Source: Nocardia asteroides
Lineage (GTDB): Bacteria > Actinomycetota > Actinomycetes > Mycobacteriales > Mycobacteriaceae
DNA: 64,000 bases
Direction: 5' to 3'
Assembly (NCBI GenBank): GCA_019930625.1
Contig: CP082844.1
Coordinates: 2,604,001 to 2,668,000 of the forward strand
Under the pieces are notes generated by a model. It saw only the letters and a list, made by a program, of their open reading frames with translations, did no database searches and was not told the origin of the DNA. Position 1 is the stretch's first letter. Each line of letters opens with the position of its first letter. Both the position numbers and the translations under genes were made by a program. Of this stretch, positions 53,898-64,000 are shown in pieces.

Positions 53898-54332
53898 ATG
53901 ACCATCGCCACTGCGATCCGTGCTGCCCTGCTCACCAGCACACTGGTGCTCGGCACAGCCACAATCGCGCACGCCGAACGCGTCGCCGAGGATGAGATTG
54001 TCTGCTTCGTCCACGCCATCGAACCGTGGAAGACCGACCACGGTTCGATGGCCCCGATCAACTACGGATTCAAGGTGCACTGCACCGGACGGCCCGCGCT
54101 GCGCAGCATCACCACAAAGCTCTGGCGTTACGATACTGCCCACGGAAAGTGGTATAAGCACGCCGAACGCAGCGACACCAGCACTGACCCCGATGTGGAA
54201 GCGCTGTACTCCGCGTCGTGCTCGTCAGCGGGAATCCTCTACGGATTTCACACCGAGGTCGCCGTGACTGCGATCAACGGCTACTGGGACGACGGCGGTG
54301 ACAACAGCGCCACCATTTCGGCGATCTGCTGA
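53898..54332 (+). CDS. Secreted hypothetical protein
   Basis: A 144-residue exported protein: signal peptide MTIATAIRAALLTSTLVLGT ending AHA-ERVAEDE near residue 26, then a mature domain with four cysteines (VCFVH, VHCTG, SCSSAG, AIC at the end) that could form two disulfides. It ends exactly at the last cysteine. GGGAG lies a few bases before the ATG. It is the only exported product in the island and is not recognised as toxin or enzyme. Confidence 0.62.
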   Translation: MTIATAIRAALLTSTLVLGTATIAHAERVAEDEIVCFVHAIEPWKTDHGSMAPINYGFKVHCTGRPALRSITTKLWRYDTAHGKWYKHAERSDTSTDPDVEALYSASCSSAGILYGFHTEVAVTAINGYWDDGGDNSATISAIC

Positions 54333-54355
54333 CTCGACAGGAAGGGGCGCAGCCA

Positions 54356-54856
54356 ATGGACACTCTGGACCATCCAGCGGTCTCCGTAGCCATCGACGCC
54401 CTGACGGCCGCTGACCAGGGCCTCATCCCGGTCAGCGCCGTTGTCCGGGCCGAGATCGCCGCTGTCGTCATCGACGGCGCCCAGGGCCGGTACATCGTGT
54501 TCGTCCACCCCGACGGCGACCAGTGGACGACGCGCGGAACAATGTTCGGCGCACCCCGGCCTGCCGGGCCTCGGCCCGACCGCACCATGGCTTGGGAGCC
54601 GTTACAGCGACTCGGAACCCGGTTTCGGTCTCAGACCGCCGACCGGACCGGCGAAGGCTGGTTTGTCGTGATCGGCCGCGCCGCACAGGACGCGGTTTCC
54701 CTATCGGTGGCTTCCACGCTGGAGGAGCACAGTGCACCTATAGGAGCGGACGGTTTGGCGTTCGCGGTCATCCGCGCCACCGGCGGCGAACAGTTGCGCA
54801 TCACCGTGACCACCCGCGACGGACAGCGGGTTACAGCCAGACCTCTCGCGGCTTGA
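54356..54856 (+). CDS. Hypothetical island protein
   Basis: A 166-residue soluble protein with no known motif: DALTAADQGLIPVSAVVRAEIAAVVIDGAQGRYIVFVHPDGDQW at the start and a second beta-rich half GWFVVIGRAAQDAVSLSVASTL. The ribosome site GGAAGGGG is good. It is the last rightward gene; a hairpin at 54910-54941 follows. Confidence 0.55.
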   Translation: MDTLDHPAVSVAIDALTAADQGLIPVSAVVRAEIAAVVIDGAQGRYIVFVHPDGDQWTTRGTMFGAPRPAGPRPDRTMAWEPLQRLGTRFRSQTADRTGEGWFVVIGRAAQDAVSLSVASTLEEHSAPIGADGLAFAVIRATGGEQLRITVTTRDGQRVTARPLAA

Positions 54857-54909
54857 TCAGGAACCCCATCACGTCTTTCCGGGTTCCCGGGAATGCCATG
54901 TGAGCAGGA

Positions 54910-54941
54910 CGTGACGGCAGGAGGAGATCTCCGCCGTCACG
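54910..54941. terminator. Hairpin at the right edge of the island
   Basis: Arms CGTGACGGC and GCCGTCACG enclose a further GGAG/CTCC pairing. It separates the last island gene (ending 54856) from citA, which converges on it. No copy of the 43-bp repeat is found here. Confidence 0.65.
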
Positions 54942-54971
54942 CCCGGCTCGTGGACCTGGGGCCGTGGCCGA

Positions 54972-56120
54972 TTACGTGTGCGCGATGGTCGCCCAGCCCG
55001 CGACCTCTTCGGGCTTGCGGGGGCTGGGGCCGGTGTAGATGGCGGCCGGGCGGACCAGCTTGCCCAGTTGCTTCTGTTCCAGGATGTGCGCGCACCAGCC
55101 CGCGGTGCGGCCGCAGGTGAACATGGCGGGCATCATGTGCGCGGGCACCTCGGCGAAGTCCAGGATCACCGCGGCCCAGAACTCCACGTTGGTCTCGATG
55201 GCGCGGTCCGGGCGACGCTCGCGCAGTTCCGCCAACGCGGCCTGCTCCAGTGCGGCGGCGACTTCGTAGCGCGGAGCGGCCAGGCGCTTCGCGGTGGCGC
55301 GCAAGACGCGGGCGCGCGGGTCCTCGGCCCGGTAGACGCGGTGACCGAAGCCCATCAGCTTCTCTTTGCGGTCCAGGATTCCCTTGACCAGAGCGCGCGC
55401 GTCGCCGGTCTTCTCGACCTCTTCGATCATCGGCAGCACGCGCGCGGGCGCGCCGCCGTGCAACGGACCCGACATGGCCCCGATCGCGCCGGACAGCGAG
55501 GCTGCCACGTCGGCTCCGGTCGAGGCGATCACCCGGGCGGTGAAGGTGGAGGCGTTCATGCCGTGCTCGGCGGCGGAGACCCAGTAGGCGTCGATGGCCT
55601 CGGTGTGGCGGGGGTCCGGGTCACCCTTCCATCGGGTCATGAAGCGCTGGGTGACGGTGGTGCACTCATCGATCTTCTTCTGCGGGACCGCGGGCTGGTA
55701 GATGCCGCGCGCCGATTGCGCCACGTAGGACAGCGCCATGACCGAGGCGCGGGCGAGGTTCTCCCGCGCGGTCTCGTCGTCGATGTCCAGCAGCGGTTGG
55801 TAACCCCAGATCGGCGCGAGCATGGCCAGCCCGGCCTGCACGTCGACGCGCACGTCGCCGGTGTGCACGGGCAGCGGGAACGGTTCGGCGGGCGGGAGGC
55901 CGCGTCCGAACGATCCGTCGACCAGTAGCGCCCACACGTCACCGAAGGTCACCCGGCTCTCGACCAGATCCTCGATGTCGACTCCGCGGTAGCGCAGCGC
56001 GCCGCCGTCCTTGTCCGGTTCGGCGATGTCGGTGGTGAATGCCACCACGCCCTCCAGGCCGCTGACGAAATCACTGGGTACGGCGGCCTGCCGACCGGAA
56101 ACCGCGGGGCTGGTAGTCAT
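54972..56120 (-). CDS. citA: Citrate synthase 2 (CitA/PrpC-like)
   Basis: A 382-residue citrate synthase of the short, type I-like class. The catalytic set is present: His in MSGPLHGGAPARV, LMGFGHRVYRAEDPRA, and Asp in the C-terminal region ILDFAEVPAHMMPAMFTCGRTAGW. Position corresponds to M. tuberculosis citA (Rv0889c). It condenses oxaloacetate with acetyl-CoA, or propionyl-CoA if it acts as methylcitrate synthase. ATG at 56120 has AAGGAGA in front. Divergent from pdxH. Confidence 0.92.
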   Translation of the reverse strand: MTTSPAVSGRQAAVPSDFVSGLEGVVAFTTDIAEPDKDGGALRYRGVDIEDLVESRVTFGDVWALLVDGSFGRGLPPAEPFPLPVHTGDVRVDVQAGLAMLAPIWGYQPLLDIDDETARENLARASVMALSYVAQSARGIYQPAVPQKKIDECTTVTQRFMTRWKGDPDPRHTEAIDAYWVSAAEHGMNASTFTARVIASTGADVAASLSGAIGAMSGPLHGGAPARVLPMIEEVEKTGDARALVKGILDRKEKLMGFGHRVYRAEDPRARVLRATAKRLAAPRYEVAAALEQAALAELRERRPDRAIETNVEFWAAVILDFAEVPAHMMPAMFTCGRTAGWCAHILEQKQLGKLVRPAAIYTGPSPRKPEEVAGWATIAHT

Positions 56121-56241
56121 GTTGCGACTCTCCTTGGACTTGGGTCGCATGTTCTCGTCGATGGGAAGTTGTCGGATTTGACGAGTACATGCCGATCATC
56201 AAAACCTTAGCTCCCTACTACCGCGGAGTAACGTCTGGCCC

Positions 56242-56934
56242 ATGCGTGACCTGGACAATTCACCGGATCTCGCCGCCATGCGGGTGGACTACGGCGGCCT
56301 GCCGCACGGCGGCAACGACGACATCGACTTGGACGAGACCTGGCTGGCCGGTGGCTGGGAGCCGCTGCTGCGGCATTGGATCGAGCAGGCCACCGCGGTC
56401 GGCATCGCCGAGCCCAACGCCATGGTGCTGGCCACGGTGTCGCTGGCCGACGGCACGCCGCGACCGGTCGCGCGGACCGTGCTGTGTAAAGGGCTCTCGC
56501 CGGACGGTGTGATCTTCTACACGAACTACGACTCCGCCAAAGGCGCGCAGCTGACCGCGGTCCCCTACGCGGCGGTCACCTTCGTCTGGCCCGCGCTGGG
56601 CAGGCAGGTGCACCTGCGCGGCGCGGTCGAGCGGGTACCCGCCGAGACGACGGCGGCCTACTGGCGTTCCCGGCCGCGGGATTCGCAACTGGGCGCCTGG
56701 GCGTCGCGTCAGTCCGAGCCGATCGGTTCGCGGGCGGAACTGGATCGCACACTGGCCGAGGCGACCGCGCGGTTCGCCGACGTCGACGAGATTCCGGTGC
56801 CGCCGCACTGGGGCGGTTTCCTGGTCCGCCCCGACGAGGTCGAGTTCTGGCAAGGGCGCCGCGGCAGGCTGCACAACCGGATCCGGGTGCGGATCGCGGA
56901 CGACACGTCCACGGTCGAGCGCTTGCAGCCCTGA
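56242..56934 (+). CDS. pdxH: Pyridoxamine 5'-phosphate oxidase
   Basis: An FMN enzyme of 230 residues that oxidises pyridoxine and pyridoxamine phosphate to PLP. It shows [28 protein letters not shown] (FMN phosphate site), [23 protein letters not shown], and [22 protein letters not shown], ending with RLHNRIRVR and LQP. TAACGT ends 7 bases before the ATG at 56242, a leaderless start. PLP made here serves the window's aminotransferases (DapC, SerC). Confidence 0.93.
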   Translation: MRDLDNSPDLAAMRVDYGGLPHGGNDDIDLDETWLAGGWEPLLRHWIEQATAVGIAEPNAMVLATVSLADGTPRPVARTVLCKGLSPDGVIFYTNYDSAKGAQLTAVPYAAVTFVWPALGRQVHLRGAVERVPAETTAAYWRSRPRDSQLGAWASRQSEPIGSRAELDRTLAEATARFADVDEIPVPPHWGGFLVRPDEVEFWQGRRGRLHNRIRVRIADDTSTVERLQP

Positions 56935-57003
56935 GGTATTCCCAGTTCGTGCGTGAGAATTCTCGCGTCGAACCGGGCGAGTCCACTGGATACGCTGCGG
57001 CCG

Positions 57004-58284
57004 GTGACACTGCTCGCCGACATCACTCCGCTGCGCGACCCGGACTTCAGACGCTTGTGGAGTTCGGGCATCGTCACCATGATCGGCGCGCAGCTGTCCG
57101 TCGTCGCGGTTCCGCAGCAGATCTTCCAGATCACCGGCAGCTCCGGCTACGTCGGCCTGGCCGGGCTGTTCGGGTTGGTGCCGCTGATCGTGTTCGGTGT
57201 GTGGGGCGGCGCGCTGGCCGACGTGCTGGATCGGCGCAAGCTCCTGCTGGTCACCAATTCCGGCACCGGGCTCACGGCGCTGGCTTTCTGGCTGCAAGCG
57301 GCCGCCGGGCTGGACAACGTGTGGATCGTGCTCGGTCTGTTCGCCGTGCAGCAGGCGTTCTTCGCGGTGAACCAGCCCACCCGCAACGCCGCCATCCCGC
57401 GTCTGCTGCCGGAAGGCCAACTGCCCGCCGCGAATTCGCTGAACATGACGGTCATGCAGTTCGGCGCGATCGCGGGACCGGTGCTGGCCGGTGCGCTCAT
57501 CCCTGTCGTCGGGCTCGCCACGCTCTACTTGATCGATGCCGTCGCGCTACTGGCCACCCTGTGGGCGGTGTGGCGGCTGCCCGCGCTGCCGCCCACCGGA
57601 GCGGTGCGCCGCGCCGGATTCCGCACGGTGCTGGAAGGTTTCGGCTATCTCGCCACGCAGCGGGTGCTGCTGGCGTCGTTCGCGGTGGACGTGATCGCCA
57701 TGGTGTTCGGCATGACGCGCGCGCTGTTCCCGCAGATCGCGCACGAGACCTTCGGCGACCCGGCCACCGGCGGCGTCGCGCTCGGCTTGCTGTTCGCCTC
57801 GATGTCGGCGGGCGCGGTACTCGGTGGCGTGTTCTCCGGCTGGATCCCGCGCATCCGCAGGCAGGGCCTCGCCGTGCTGGTCTGCATCGCGCTGTGGGGT
57901 CTGGCGATGGTCGGTTTCGGCCTCGCGGTCGGATTCACCGGACACGGCCTCGGGCGCGGCGCGGGATTGTGGATCGCGCTGGGCTGCTCGGCCTTCGGCG
58001 GCGCGGTCGACATGGTCTCGGCGGCGCTGCGGGTCACGATGCTCCAGACGGTGGCCACCGACGATCTGCGCGGGCGGCTGCAAGGGGTCTTCACGGTGGT
58101 CGTCGCTGGCGGCCCCCGGGTCGGTGATGTTGCCCACGGTTTCGCGGCGGCAAGCCTGGGTACTGCTGTGGCCGCCGCCGGAGGAGGCGCCCTCGTGGTG
58201 GTGGGCGTGCTCGTCGCGGCGGTCGCGTTCCCGGCCTTCACGCGCTACCGTGTCGGTCGCGCTCACGCCGAAATTGCCGTGTGA
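57004..58284 (+). CDS. MFS exporter, EntS-like
   Basis: A 426-residue transporter with about twelve membrane helices, of the MFS_3 group that includes the enterobactin exporter EntS. Family features: LRDPDFRRLWSSGIVTMIGAQLSVVAVPQQIFQITGS, GGALADVLDRRKLLLVTN (the conserved loop 2-3), and PTRNAAIPRLLPEGQLPAANSL. Siderophore export is possible, but no iron box is seen. GTG at 57004 is seven bases after TACGCT (leaderless); an in-frame ATG at 56953 is an alternative. Confidence 0.84.
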   Translation: MTLLADITPLRDPDFRRLWSSGIVTMIGAQLSVVAVPQQIFQITGSSGYVGLAGLFGLVPLIVFGVWGGALADVLDRRKLLLVTNSGTGLTALAFWLQAAAGLDNVWIVLGLFAVQQAFFAVNQPTRNAAIPRLLPEGQLPAANSLNMTVMQFGAIAGPVLAGALIPVVGLATLYLIDAVALLATLWAVWRLPALPPTGAVRRAGFRTVLEGFGYLATQRVLLASFAVDVIAMVFGMTRALFPQIAHETFGDPATGGVALGLLFASMSAGAVLGGVFSGWIPRIRRQGLAVLVCIALWGLAMVGFGLAVGFTGHGLGRGAGLWIALGCSAFGGAVDMVSAALRVTMLQTVATDDLRGRLQGVFTVVVAGGPRVGDVAHGFAAASLGTAVAAAGGGALVVVGVLVAAVAFPAFTRYRVGRAHAEIAV

Positions 58285-58476
58285 CGTGCACCGCGAACAC
58301 CCGGCGACCGCGTCCCACCAGGGGCGCTGGACCTCACCGCGCCGCGATGTGTTTGTGAGCCGCCGCAGGACTACCCTCCGGTATTGTCCGCGTCGGTGAA
58401 CGGCTAGCGTTGAGGCAAGCGCATCGTGTGCCGACCGCGCCGGTGCCTGTGGTTCTAGCCTGAGAGGGATCCTTCC

Positions 58477-59790
<1,314 letters not shown>

Positions 59791-59827
59791 CGAAATCCAT
59801 CCATCACCTACCGAAGGGGATAGCCGA

Positions 59828-60187
59828 ATGACCAAACCGGAGATCGAGTTCCAAGCAGGGCCCGCGCCCACCGAGCTGGTGATCAAGGACATCATCGAAG
59901 GTTCGGGCAAGGAAGCCGTGCCCGGCGGCACCGTCGAGGTGCACTACGTGGGCGTCGAATTCGAATCCGGCGAAGAGTTCGATTCCTCCTGGAACCGCGG
60001 CGAGTCCATCACCTTCCCGCTGCGCGGCCTGATCCAGGGCTGGCAGGACGGCATCCCCGGCATGAAGGTCGGCGGCCGCCGTCAGCTGACCATCCCGCCG
60101 GAGCTGGCCTACGGTCCCGCGGGCGCCGGTCACAAGCTCTCGGGCAAGACGCTGGTCTTCGTGATCGACCTGCTGAACGCCAACTGA
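59828..60187 (+). CDS. FKBP-type peptidyl-prolyl isomerase
   Basis: A 119-residue single FKBP domain catalysing cis-trans isomerisation of prolyl bonds. VHYVGVEFESGEEFDSSW, GLIQGWQDGIPGMKVGGRRQLTIPPELAYGP and LVFVIDLLNAN match the family almost throughout. No signal peptide, so it is cytoplasmic. GAAGGGGA is 8 bases before the ATG. Immediately downstream of gltA and followed by a strong terminator. Confidence 0.94.
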   Translation: MTKPEIEFQAGPAPTELVIKDIIEGSGKEAVPGGTVEVHYVGVEFESGEEFDSSWNRGESITFPLRGLIQGWQDGIPGMKVGGRRQLTIPPELAYGPAGAGHKLSGKTLVFVIDLLNAN

Positions 60188-60193
60188 TTTCGG

Positions 60194-60237
60194 CGGCGAG
60201 TGGCCCGTGTTCCGATCGGAACACGGGCCACTCGCCG
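60194..60237. terminator. Perfect 44-bp palindromic terminator
   Basis: Two 20-base arms (CGGCGAGTGGCCC... and ...GGGCCACTCGCCG) flank GATC without mismatch. It lies between the convergent FKBP and prrB genes and should stop transcription from both sides. Confidence 0.85.
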
Positions 60238-60296
60238 TATATCGGCCCTCGGCGGACGATTTCGGCCGGATCGATACGGGATCGCGCGAGAGCCGT

Positions 60297-61670
60297 TCAG
60301 TTCGCCGACCGCTCGGGCAGGTCGAGGACCAGGCGAATTCCGCCCAGTTCGCCTGCGTCGAAATAGGCGCGGCCACCGTGTAGTTGGGCCTGCTGGGCGA
60401 CCAAGGCGAGGCCGAGGCCGGAGCCGCCCTTGCTCGCCTGGCTGCCGCGGAAGAAGCGATCGAAGACGGCCTCGCGCTCCTCGGGCGGAATGCCGCGGCC
60501 GTTGTCGTCGATCGAGATCACGATGTGACCACCCGGCCGCCGGTGCGCGCAGACCAGAGCCTCGGTGGCCCCGCCGTGCTTGACCGAGTTGGCCAGCGCG
60601 TTGTCCACCGCCAGCCGCAGCCCGGCGGGCAGGCCGCGGGTGACGAGTTCGGCGTCGGAGTCGATGCGCACGGTGAGGCCCGGGAAATGCCGCATGGCGT
60701 CGTGCGCGGCCTGATCGCACAGGTCGCCGACGTCGGTGGCGACGTGGTCGCGCTCGTTGGTCAGGTCGCCGGTGGCGAGCCGTTCCAGCGCCGCTAGCGT
60801 GCTCTCCACCCGGCCCTGGCTGCGCTGCAGGTCATCGAGGATCTCCGCCCGTTGCGCCTCGTCGAGATCGAGGGTGCGCAGCACCTCGAGGTCGGTGCGC
60901 ATCGCGGTCAGCGGCGTGCGCAGCTCGTGGGCGGACACGGCGGCGAAGTCGCGTGCGGTCTCCAGCGCGGCGGCGATCTGGGCTTGGGCCTGGTCCACCC
61001 GCTGCAACATGGTGTTCACCGCCTCGGCCAGTCTCTCCGACTCGTGCACACCGGCCCCCTCCACCGGCACCTGGGGATTGCGTGGATCGGGGAACGCGCT
61101 GCGTGCGCCGACCTGCCGGGTGAGGCGGACGATCGGTCGCACCGCCGCGCCCGCGAGCAGCCAGCCCAGCGCCGCCGCGGCGGCGATGGACAGCAGAGCC
61201 CCGCCGAGCACCCACCGTTGCTGCTCCGCGGTTGCCTCGGCGGCGCCCGCGGCGGGAATGCCCAGGGAGACCACCCGGCCCGCGGGTTGATTCTCGGTAG
61301 TGGTCAGAATCCGATACGGAGTGCCGCCCACCGTGACGGTGCGCGAACCGATCCCCAGCGCGGGGAGTTCGGTGGCCGTGCTCGCGACGACCTCGCCGTT
61401 GTCCCGGACCGTGACCGCCATGTCGTTGTTCAGTCCGGTCAGGTTGATGAACTGGACCGCGATCTGCGGCTCGATCAAGACGATCCGCGCCGCGACGGCG
61501 AGCTGCTGGTCGGACTGCTGCAAGTTGTTGCGCTCGATGGCACGGATACTGATCAGGCTGATCAACGTCACGATGACGATCGCGCCGGCGGCCGCCGCGC
61601 CCGCGACCCGGGTGCGCAGCGAAAACGACCGCCGCCGACGAATTGTCGGCGGCTGTGCGAATACGGTCAT
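60297..61670 (-). CDS. prrB: Sensor histidine kinase PrrB
   Basis: A 457-residue membrane sensor kinase. Two helices (about 22-43 and 153-175) bracket an extracytoplasmic domain of about 110 residues; a HAMP region follows. The dimerisation domain carries the phospho-accepting His248 in [16 protein letters not shown]. The ATP site has the N box [13 protein letters not shown]1 DDNGRGIP and G2 [10 protein letters not shown]. In mycobacteria PrrAB is essential and linked to intracellular growth and respiration. Its ATG overlaps the prrA stop by four bases. Confidence 0.93.
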   Translation of the reverse strand: MTVFAQPPTIRRRRSFSLRTRVAGAAAAGAIVIVTLISLISIRAIERNNLQQSDQQLAVAARIVLIEPQIAVQFINLTGLNNDMAVTVRDNGEVVASTATELPALGIGSRTVTVGGTPYRILTTTENQPAGRVVSLGIPAAGAAEATAEQQRWVLGGALLSIAAAAALGWLLAGAAVRPIVRLTRQVGARSAFPDPRNPQVPVEGAGVHESERLAEAVNTMLQRVDQAQAQIAAALETARDFAAVSAHELRTPLTAMRTDLEVLRTLDLDEAQRAEILDDLQRSQGRVESTLAALERLATGDLTNERDHVATDVGDLCDQAAHDAMRHFPGLTVRIDSDAELVTRGLPAGLRLAVDNALANSVKHGGATEALVCAHRRPGGHIVISIDDNGRGIPPEEREAVFDRFFRGSQASKGGSGLGLALVAQQAQLHGGRAYFDAGELGGIRLVLDLPERSAN

Positions 61671-62380
61671 TTCGGCGCTCGGAGCACGAACCCCACGCCG
61701 CGGATCGTATGCAGCAACCTGGGCGTGTCGTCCACCTCCAGTTTGCGGCGCAGGTAGCCGACGAAGACGTCCACCACGTTGGTGTCGGCGGCGAAGTCGT
61801 AGCCCCACACCAGTTCCAGCAGGCGCTCCCGGCTCAGCACCACGCCGACGTTGCGGGCCAGGATGGACAGCAGTTCGAATTCCCGCTTGGTCAGGTCGAT
61901 CTCGCGACCGTGCAGCAGCGCGCGGTAGCCCGCGACGTCCACTTCGAGCGGGCCCACGGTGATCGCGCCCGGGGTCGCGGGGGCCGTCGCGTCGGACCGC
62001 CTGCGCAGCAGCGCCCGGATGCGTGCCACGAGTTCCTTCAGCACGAACGGTTTGACCAGGTAGTCGTCGGCGCCGGACTCCAGTCCCCAGATGCGGTCGT
62101 CCACCGACGCGCGGGCACTGAGCACACAGATCGGCACGTCGTTGCCCATCGCGCGCAACGCGGTGACCACGCCCGCGCCGTCGAGCACGGGCATGTTCAT
62201 GTCCAGCACGATGGCGTCGGGCGCGCTCTCGGTGACGCTACGCAGCGCCTGCGCGCCGTCCCTGGCCACCTGGACGTGAAAGCCGGACAACCGCAGCCCG
62301 CGCTCGACCGAGGCGAGCACGTCCTCGTCGTCGTCGACGACGAGGACGGTGGGGGTCGGTGTCTCGGTCACGTCATCCAT
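61667..62380 (-). CDS. prrA: Response regulator PrrA (OmpR family)
   Basis: A 237-residue regulator. The receiver domain has the acidic pair DDDED (16-20), the phosphorylated Asp60 in [12 protein letters not shown] and Lys near 110 in LVKPF. A winged-helix DNA-binding domain follows ([31 protein letters not shown]). It is the partner of PrrB, coupled by the overlap ATGA. The start at 62380 lies five bases after the stop of the hemophore-like gene, so read-through from it is likely. Confidence 0.94.
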   Translation of the reverse strand: MDDVTETPTPTVLVVDDDEDVLASVERGLRLSGFHVQVARDGAQALRSVTESAPDAIVLDMNMPVLDGAGVVTALRAMGNDVPICVLSARASVDDRIWGLESGADDYLVKPFVLKELVARIRALLRRRSDATAPATPGAITVGPLEVDVAGYRALLHGREIDLTKREFELLSILARNVGVVLSRERLLELVWGYDFAADTNVVDVFVGYLRRKLEVDDTPRLLHTIRGVGFVLRAPK

Positions 62381-62385
62381 TTTGC

Positions 62386-62772
62386 CTAGTAGTTGTGGCA
62401 GGACTCGGCCACGATACGGATGGTGTCGCGCAACTGCGCGGTCCGCGGGTCGTTCTCCGCCTGGCGTGCGGCCTCGGGGTTCTGCTCGATGGCCCGCTGC
62501 AAGTCGGCCCGGCGCTGCTCGACCGGCTGATCGAACCTGCGCTGCAATTCGGCCTTCTGGTTCGGGTTGGCGTCGAGCATCGCGGCCAGCTGCGGCGCCT
62601 TGTCGTGCAGTGCCGCGTCGACCTGGGCGAAGGAGCAGTTCGAGGTCAGCAGCGGCTCGGCGAGTTCCATCGGGCCCGCCGTGGCGATCGCGGGGCTCAG
62701 GAACAAGCTGAGCGTGGCGAATCCACCCGCTGCGAGAGCGGCTACGGCGGGACGGCCTGCGGAACGATTCAT
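62386..62772 (-). CDS. Hemophore-related secreted protein
   Basis: A 128-residue exported protein: signal peptide ending SPAIATAG near 32, then a helical domain with two conserved cysteines, Cys46 in [14 protein letters not shown] and Cys125 in ESCHNY at the extreme C-terminus. This is the pattern of the mycobacterial haem-binding (MHB) family typified by Rv0203, which carries haem from host haemoglobin. The ribosome site GGAGG is 9 bases before the ATG at 62772. It is directly upstream of prrA. Confidence 0.82.
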   Translation of the reverse strand: MNRSAGRPAVAALAAGGFATLSLFLSPAIATAGPMELAEPLLTSNCSFAQVDAALHDKAPQLAAMLDANPNQKAELQRRFDQPVEQRRADLQRAIEQNPEAARQAENDPRTAQLRDTIRIVAESCHNY

Positions 62773-62894
62773 GATGTGTTGCCTCCAGATCATCGAGGGG
62801 TTTCGGGGCGGTCTCGAGGCTATTTCGAACAACTGGCAGCGATATGAACGTCCTCTGTGGAAACTCTGAGGACCGTGACCGGGCCGTGCGGAAA

Positions 62895-64000
62895 TCAGGA
62901 CGGCGCAACCGGATCCACGTCGGGTGCGACGACGTGGTCGGGGTTCTCGCTGTTGTCGTGCCCCGGTTCGCGCCCCTGCGGACGCGCCGCGCGGATCTGC
63001 TGCTCCAGCGCCGTGAGCACCCCCGGATCCTCGATGGTGGAAGGCACCTCGAACGTCTCACCGGAGGTGATCTGCCGGATGGTCTTGCGCAGGATCTTGC
63101 CGGACCTGGTCTTGGGCAGCGCCGTCACGATGATGGCGTCGTGGAGCGTGGCGATCGCGCCGACCTGGGCGCGCACGCGCTCGATCAGCTCGTCGCGCAG
63201 CCGGTCCGGATCGATGTCGACACCGGACTTGAGCACCACGTACGCCAGCGGGCGGTGCCCCTTGAGTTCGTCGGGCAACCCGATGACCGCGCATTCGGCC
63301 ACCGCCTCGTGCCCCGCGATGGCCGCCTCGATGCTGCCCGCCGAGAGCCGGTGCCCGGCCATGTTGATCACGTCGTCGCTGCGGCCCAGGACGTACAGGT
63401 AGCCGTCCTCGTCGAAGTAGCCGGAGTCGCCGGTGAGGTAGTGGCCGGGATAGGCGGACAGGTAGGAGCGCTCGTAGCGGGCGTCGTCGCGCCAGAGCCC
63501 GGTGAGCGTGCCGGGCGGCAGCGGCAGGCCGATGACGATATTGCCCTCGGTGTTCGGGGCGACCGCGTTGCCCGAGGAGTCGAGCACGCGTAGTCGATAG
63601 CCCGGCACCGGCACCGAGGCCGAGCCCGGCTTGATCGGCAACTGCCGCAGGCCGAGCGGGTTCGCGCAGATCGGCCAGCCGGTCTCGGTCTGCCACCAGT
63701 GATCGACCACCGGGCAGTCCGAGCGGCCCGCGAGCAAGGTCTCCTCGGCCCAGGTGTAGGTGGCCGGGTCCAGGCGTTCGCCCGCGCAGAACAACGCGCG
63801 CAGCGAGGACAGGTCGTGGCGGTGGGCCAGCTCCGCGTCCGGGTCGGCCTTGCGGATGGCCCGCAGCGCGGTCGGCGCGGTGAACAGCACATCGACCTTG
63901 TGCCGGTCGATGACCCGCCAGTACGCGCTCGCGTCCGGCGTGCCGATCGGCTTGCCTTCGTACAGCAGCGTGGTGGCTCCCACCAGCAGCGGCGCGTAGA
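62895..64000 (-). CDS. prpE: Propionyl-CoA synthetase, C-terminal part (gene continues beyond window)
   Basis: At least 368 residues of an acyl-CoA synthetase that activates propionate (or acetate). [72 protein letters not shown], and the acetylation-regulated lysine in [14 protein letters not shown] are diagnostic; the ending [13 protein letters not shown] matches PrpE rather than Acs. The N-terminal portion with the first adenylate motif lies beyond 64000 on the minus strand. An acidic 30-residue tail follows the domain. Confidence 0.9.
   Translation of the reverse strand, partial: YAPLLVGATTLLYEGKPIGTPDASAYWRVIDRHKVDVLFTAPTALRAIRKADPDAELAHRHDLSSLRALFCAGERLDPATYTWAEETLLAGRSDCPVVDHWWQTETGWPICANPLGLRQLPIKPGSASVPVPGYRLRVLDSSGNAVAPNTEGNIVIGLPLPPGTLTGLWRDDARYERSYLSAYPGHYLTGDSGYFDEDGYLYVLGRSDDVINMAGHRLSAGSIEAAIAGHEAVAECAVIGLPDELKGHRPLAYVVLKSGVDIDPDRLRDELIERVRAQVGAIATLHDAIIVTALPKTRSGKILRKTIRQITSGETFEVPSTIEDPGVLTALEQQIRAARPQGREPGHDNSENPDHVVAPDVDPVAPS

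Noticed and set aside
54860..54971. A third copy of the 43-bp repeat at the right edge of the island
   Set aside because: No match found there, so the island to the right of 50956 is not bounded by the same repeat.
60194..60237. 44-bp perfect palindrome considered as a replication or recombination site
   Set aside because: Same reasoning: single copy between convergent gene ends, best explained as a terminator.

Overview
The window is high-GC actinobacterial chromosome, most probably from a Nocardia species. Three things point there. The gene order from dapC and the XPB helicase through the helicase-associated protein, rpf, csp, DUF3027, MarR, TrmH, sepH, serC, citA, gltA and prrAB follows the Rv0858c-Rv0903c block of Mycobacterium tuberculosis (from memory). 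A nocobactin-type salicylate synthase and salicylate-AMP ligase with iron boxes is present. Many genes start with GTG or TTG on apparently leaderless transcripts. No rRNA, tRNA, CRISPR array or transposase gene was recognised.

Layout. 1-5.6 kb: polyprenol-phosphate mannose synthase (ppm1), a small membrane protein under a MerR-like promoter, and a phosphatidic-acid operon (plsB, then a HAD-acyltransferase fusion). 5.8-8.9 kb: iron-regulated nbtS and nbtT, convergent. 9-14.2 kb: SDR, AhpD-like protein, aroG with an aromatic-rich leader peptide, GNAT, methyltransferase, and an ECF41/SigJ sigma factor whose expected promoter sequence lies in front of the AhpD-like gene. 14.2-25.5 kb: dapC, XPB helicase, a helicase-associated protein, two LysE exporters, an M1 peptidase and a lipoprotein. 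25.5-35 kb: rpf with a complex control region, csp, sulfatase, an MFS protein coupled to DUF2771, a glutamine cyclotransferase and DUF3027. 35-49.5 kb: a sacsin/Hsp90-like ATPase, a TetR-ceramidase pair, MarR, YccF, an Eis-like acetyltransferase, TrmH, DUF6928, sepH and serC.

49.6-54.95 kb is the accessory part. It begins at the 3' end of a cutA-like gene. A 43-bp piece of that end is repeated 974 bp downstream, and the right-hand copy cuts through a truncated paralogue of a gene that is intact next door. The island carries an XRE-TPR regulator, a short downstream protein, a SLOG-like nucleotide-sensor protein, and a rightward run of unrecognised genes including one secreted protein. I see no recombinase gene in it.

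55-64 kb returns to core metabolism: two citrate synthases (citA, gltA), pdxH, an EntS-like exporter, an FKBP isomerase, the PrrA-PrrB two-component system with a hemophore-like secreted protein directly upstream, and the 3' part of a propionyl-CoA synthetase running off the window.

The most interesting signals are regulatory: a leaderless Tyr-Phe-Trp-Phe leader peptide plus hairpins before aroG; a spaced ECF41 promoter; a perfect CRP/GlxR site, an MtrA-like repeat and a probable c-di-AMP riboswitch stacked before rpf; a 17-bp bidirectional leaderless promoter; and the nested duplications in the island.
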